Shown in pieces: positions 61,249-64,000 of a stretch of DNA of 64,000 nucleotides. Position numbers and translations under genes: made by a program. Position 1 is the first letter of the stretch. Every line of letters begins with the position of its first letter. Origin of the DNA: Bog-473 sp963743785. Lineage in GTDB: Bacteria; Actinomycetota; Acidimicrobiia; Acidimicrobiales; RAAP-2. The notes under the pieces were generated by a model that ran no database searches, had not been told where the DNA came from, and saw only the letters and a program-made list of their open reading frames with translations. The stretch spans positions 124,001-188,000 of the forward strand of contig CAVURD010000020.1 of NCBI GenBank assembly GCA_963743785.1, read 5' to 3'.

Positions 61249-62012
61249 TGGCGTCCCGCACCGCTCCCGGCACCCGCACCGCTCCCGGCACCGGCACCGC
61301 TCCCGGCACCGCTCCGAGCACTGTCGCCGAGCCGACTCTCTACGAGCCGACTCTCGCCCAGCCGACTGTCGCCGAGCCATTGTCCCGTCCCCTTCGCCGG
61401 GATGCCGAGCTGAATCTCGAACGCATCCTCGCGGCGGCACAGGACGTTTTTGCCGAGAGCGGCTTCGATGCCTCAATGGACCAGGTGGCGTGCCGAGCCG
61501 GTGTTGGTGTCGGGACGCTCTACCGCCGTTTCCCCAACAAGGAGAGCTTGGTGCTCGCCATCATGGAGATGGCCAACCGGCACTCCGAAGCCCTCGTGCA
61601 CGATGTGCTGACCCACGGCACCCCGGACGAGGGCATCTTCGAGTTCATGCGCCGATGCGTCGGCCTGGCTCCCAGCCTGCGCGCGCTGGTGTCGCGGTCA
61701 CCCCAGCTGGCCGATACCCACCGGACGATGGTGGACAAACTGGCTCCCTCGGTCAACCGTCTCCTAGCCAACGCCAAGGGCGCTGGCTCCATCCGCTCCG
61801 ACGTCACCTTTAGCGACATCGCCGTCATCCTCATGTCCGTGCGATTGGTGGAGGACCGCTGTGGCGAACACGGTGCCTTCGACAAGCTCGGTCGACAGCA
61901 GGGGGAGCGCCACCTGCAGCTCCTGGTGGACGGGCTTCGGGCGAAGGACTCGACCTTGCCCCATCGCCCCTTGACCCGAGCGCAGCTCGACGACCTGCTC
62001 GTTCGGGAGTGA
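61248..62012 (+). CDS. TetR-family repressor with repetitive N-terminal extension
   Basis: The 254-residue protein has a TetR DNA-binding domain (about 55-105) with LERILAAAQDVFAESGFDASMDQVACRAGVGVGTLYRRFPNKESL. Before it lies an unusual disordered extension of about 45 residues made of TAPGT units (18-bp DNA repeats) and PTLYE/PTLAQ/PTVAE units (15-bp repeats). Residues 48-52 (SRPLRRDAE) may be the true domain edge, but the ATG overlap with the pump stop supports the long form. It probably represses the pump operon. Confidence 0.9.
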   Translation: MASRTAPGTRTAPGTGTAPGTAPSTVAEPTLYEPTLAQPTVAEPLSRPLRRDAELNLERILAAAQDVFAESGFDASMDQVACRAGVGVGTLYRRFPNKESLVLAIMEMANRHSEALVHDVLTHGTPDEGIFEFMRRCVGLAPSLRALVSRSPQLADTHRTMVDKLAPSVNRLLANAKGAGSIRSDVTFSDIAVILMSVRLVEDRCGEHGAFDKLGRQQGERHLQLLVDGLRAKDSTLPHRPLTRAQLDDLLVRE

Positions 62013-62108
62013 CCTCGCTCGACCTTCTTGCGCTCGCTGCTGTCACTGCTGTCACTCCTGTCGCCACACGGCGCCGCCGCAGCTTTGCGCCGCCCCTGTC
62101 CTAACCCC

Positions 62109-64000
62109 TTAGGAGGTTGTCGACCCCGTCAACTCGGGTGCTTCACTCGGGGGAGTCGGTGCAGCGGTCGCGGCCAGTTCATCGACGTCCACTGACAGGT
62201 CGGGCAGGATACGGTCGAGGCCCTTCGGGAACCACCAGTTGGACTTGCCCAGCAGCATCATGATTGAGGGCACGACACACATGCGGATCAGCACGGCGTC
62301 CACCAGGATGCCGGCGGCGAGCCCGATGCCGAATTCCTTGATCACTCGCTCGCCACCGAAAACGAACGATCCGAAGACCAGGATCATGATGAGCGCGGCT
62401 GCGGTGATCGTCTTGCCGGTGGCGGCCAACCCGTTGCGCACGGCGACCTTGTTGTCGCCGCACTTGAGGTACTCCTCGTGAATTCTCGTCACCAAGAAGA
62501 CCTGATAGTCCATCGAGAGGCCGAACAGGATGGCGAACAGCATCACAGGCAGGAATGCCTCAACAGGGCCGGTTTTATTGATGCCGATGATTGACCCGGC
62601 GTAGCCCCACTGGAAGACGGCCACCAGTATCCCGAAGGCAGCACCGATGGAGAGGATGTTCATCACCGCCGCGGTCAGCGGAATGACGAAACTGCGGAAC
62701 ACAATGGCCAAGAGGATGAACGACATCAGGACGACCAACCCGATGAACAGTGGAAGTTTGGACGTCAAGACATTGGCGAAATCGACGAAGATGGCGGTGG
62801 TCCCTCCCACCAGGACCTTTACCCCAGAGTCGTCCACGGCCTGAGGGATGGTGGTATCTCGGAGGTGGTAGATGAGATTGGTCGTGGCCGCGTCCTGCGG
62901 TGCTGACTTCGGATAGACCTGGACCAGGGCCACCTCGCCCCCGGTCTTGCTCGGTATGAACAGTGGCGTGGTAACGCTGGCCACATCCGGCTGCTGTGTC
63001 ACCTCGTTGGCCACATGGGCGATGACGGTCTTGTCGGCGGGGGTGTGTACCACCGATACCAGCTGCAAGGGACCGTTGAATCCCTGGCCGAATCCCTTGG
63101 CCAGGAGGTCATAGGCAGTCCGTGTCGTCGTGCCGACCGGGTCGTTGCCTTGGTCCGAGGAGCCCAGGCGAAGCGAGAAGAAGGGCGCGGCTAGGACGCC
63201 GACCACGACCAGAGCCAAGACAGCGGACACGACCGGCACCCGCTGCACCAGGTCGGCCCACTTGGGCCAGAAGCCCTTCCTGTCGGCGCCCACGACACGC
63301 GGGCCATTTTGGGCCAGATTCTTCTTTTGCTTGCGGCTCATCACCTTGGGTCCGATGAAGCCCAGCATCGCGGGCAGCAAGGTCAGGGCGGCAACCATGG
63401 TGAAGGCGACCCCGATGGCGGCGGCCACGGCAAGTCCGTACAGGAAGCTGACGCCTAGGGCGAACATGCCGAGCAGCGCGATGCACACGATGATCCCGGC
63501 GAAGAGCACGGCCCGACCCGACGTGTTGACAGCATTGATGATGGAACTTTGGACATCCCGGCCGGCCACCAGACCCTGTCGATGTCGGGTGACGATGAAC
63601 AGGGCGTAGTCAACGCCGACCCCCAGTCCGATAAGCGCCACCAGAATCGGGGCGAACTCGGGCATTTTCAACGCATGACTGAGCAACTCGATCAAACCGA
63701 TGGCCGTACCGAGTGCGAACAACGCCGACATCAGCGGAAGGATGGCCGCATACACGGAACCGAAGACCAGAAGCAGGACGATGAGGGCCAGGATGACCCC
63801 CAAAAGGGTGCCATTGCCAAGGGCCTGAGGGTTGGATAGTTCGCCCAGTTGTCCAGACACGGAGACGTGGAGACCGTCGCCCGCGGTCGACGTGGCCGCG
63901 TTGACGAAGGCCTTGCCTTCCGGCTGCGTCAACGCGTTGAGCTGCTGATTCAGCGCCACCGGGATGAAGCCGATCGTCTGGTCCGCGTTGATGTGCTTGG
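62109..64000 (-). CDS. MMPL/RND-family membrane transporter, 5' end beyond window
   Basis: The frame is open through base 64000, so the N-terminus is missing; at least 630 residues are visible. It has two blocks of helices with GLGVGVDYALF and GLSMDYQVFLVTRIHEEY, the G-x-x-x-D-Y signature of MMPL proteins, separated by an extracellular loop domain (about 280-400). MMPL proteins export lipids or other envelope components using the proton gradient. The C-terminal 40 residues are polar. It converges with tetR; the 96-base gap holds no clear terminator. Confidence 0.93.
   Translation of the reverse strand, partial: KHINADQTIGFIPVALNQQLNALTQPEGKAFVNAATSTAGDGLHVSVSGQLGELSNPQALGNGTLLGVILALIVLLLVFGSVYAAILPLMSALFALGTAIGLIELLSHALKMPEFAPILVALIGLGVGVDYALFIVTRHRQGLVAGRDVQSSIINAVNTSGRAVLFAGIIVCIALLGMFALGVSFLYGLAVAAAIGVAFTMVAALTLLPAMLGFIGPKVMSRKQKKNLAQNGPRVVGADRKGFWPKWADLVQRVPVVSAVLALVVVGVLAAPFFSLRLGSSDQGNDPVGTTTRTAYDLLAKGFGQGFNGPLQLVSVVHTPADKTVIAHVANEVTQQPDVASVTTPLFIPSKTGGEVALVQVYPKSAPQDAATTNLIYHLRDTTIPQAVDDSGVKVLVGGTTAIFVDFANVLTSKLPLFIGLVVLMSFILLAIVFRSFVIPLTAAVMNILSIGAAFGILVAVFQWGYAGSIIGINKTGPVEAFLPVMLFAILFGLSMDYQVFLVTRIHEEYLKCGDNKVAVRNGLAATGKTITAAALIMILVFGSFVFGGERVIKEFGIGLAAGILVDAVLIRMCVVPSIMMLLGKSNWWFPKGLDRILPDLSVDVDELAATAAPTPPSEAPELTGSTTS

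Overview
The window is high-GC bacterial DNA with dense overlapping operons, GTG/TTG starts and several apparently leaderless genes. Gene content points to an actinobacterium: an S-(hydroxymethyl)mycothiol dehydrogenase, an NDMA-type alcohol dehydrogenase, a PPi-signature phosphofructokinase, an Rpf-like muralytic protein, and thiolase/DUF35 and acyl-CoA gene pairs. An Acidimicrobiia-like lineage is my guess, not proven. I see no rRNA, tRNA, insertion sequence, phage or CRISPR array. Both ends cut genes: a LuxR-type regulator on the left and an MMPL transporter on the right.

Region 1 (about 2.8-17.3 kb) is a surface polysaccharide locus. Ten minus-strand genes run from 17283 down to 4596, many with 1-4 base stop/start overlaps: Wzz-like chain-length protein, nucleotide-sugar 4,6-dehydratase, HprK-like P-loop protein, glycosyltransferase, DegT aminotransferase, a divergent RtcB-like protein, an unknown small protein, an APH-fold phosphotransferase, a Wzy/ligase-like polymerase, and a flippase fused to the initiating phosphoglycosyl transferase. 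A sugar formyltransferase and a PIG-L deacetylase converge on it. Together they suggest an N-formylated or N-acylated amino-sugar polymer. The RtcB-like gene and two kinase-fold genes have no standard place in such a locus and are the best candidates for something new. Next to it are a large secreted beta-helix/FN3 protein and a LytR-C-domain membrane protein.

Region 2 (21.8-35 kb) holds an ArsR-regulated START-domain operon with a palindromic operator, an alcohol dehydrogenase, a PIG-V-like membrane mannosyltransferase, phosphofructokinase, an alpha/beta hydrolase, an NlpC/P60 hydrolase, a membrane protein overlapping glutamate decarboxylase, and an aldehyde dehydrogenase plus FAH-family pair resembling the end of the oxidative (Weimberg-type) pentose pathway.

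Region 3 (35-49 kb) holds a dienelactone hydrolase and MFS exporter, a MarR regulator with an isobutyryl-CoA-mutase-like pair, an Rpf-like secreted protein, a PHB-depolymerase-like esterase, gamma-glutamyltransferase with a TetR regulator, and an acyl-CoA dehydrogenase. Three genes here carry single-base frameshifts in otherwise intact reading frames, which looks more like residual assembly indels than decay.

Region 4 (49-64 kb) holds mycothiol-dependent formaldehyde oxidation, a complete sulfate ABC importer (sulfur supply for cysteine and mycothiol), a COG4280-like membrane protein, an amidohydrolase, thiolase plus DUF35, an aldo/keto reductase, an MFS efflux pump with its TetR regulator and operator, and the MMPL transporter. 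Several intergenic gaps hold short unrelated GC-rich tandem repeats of 13-23 bp units.
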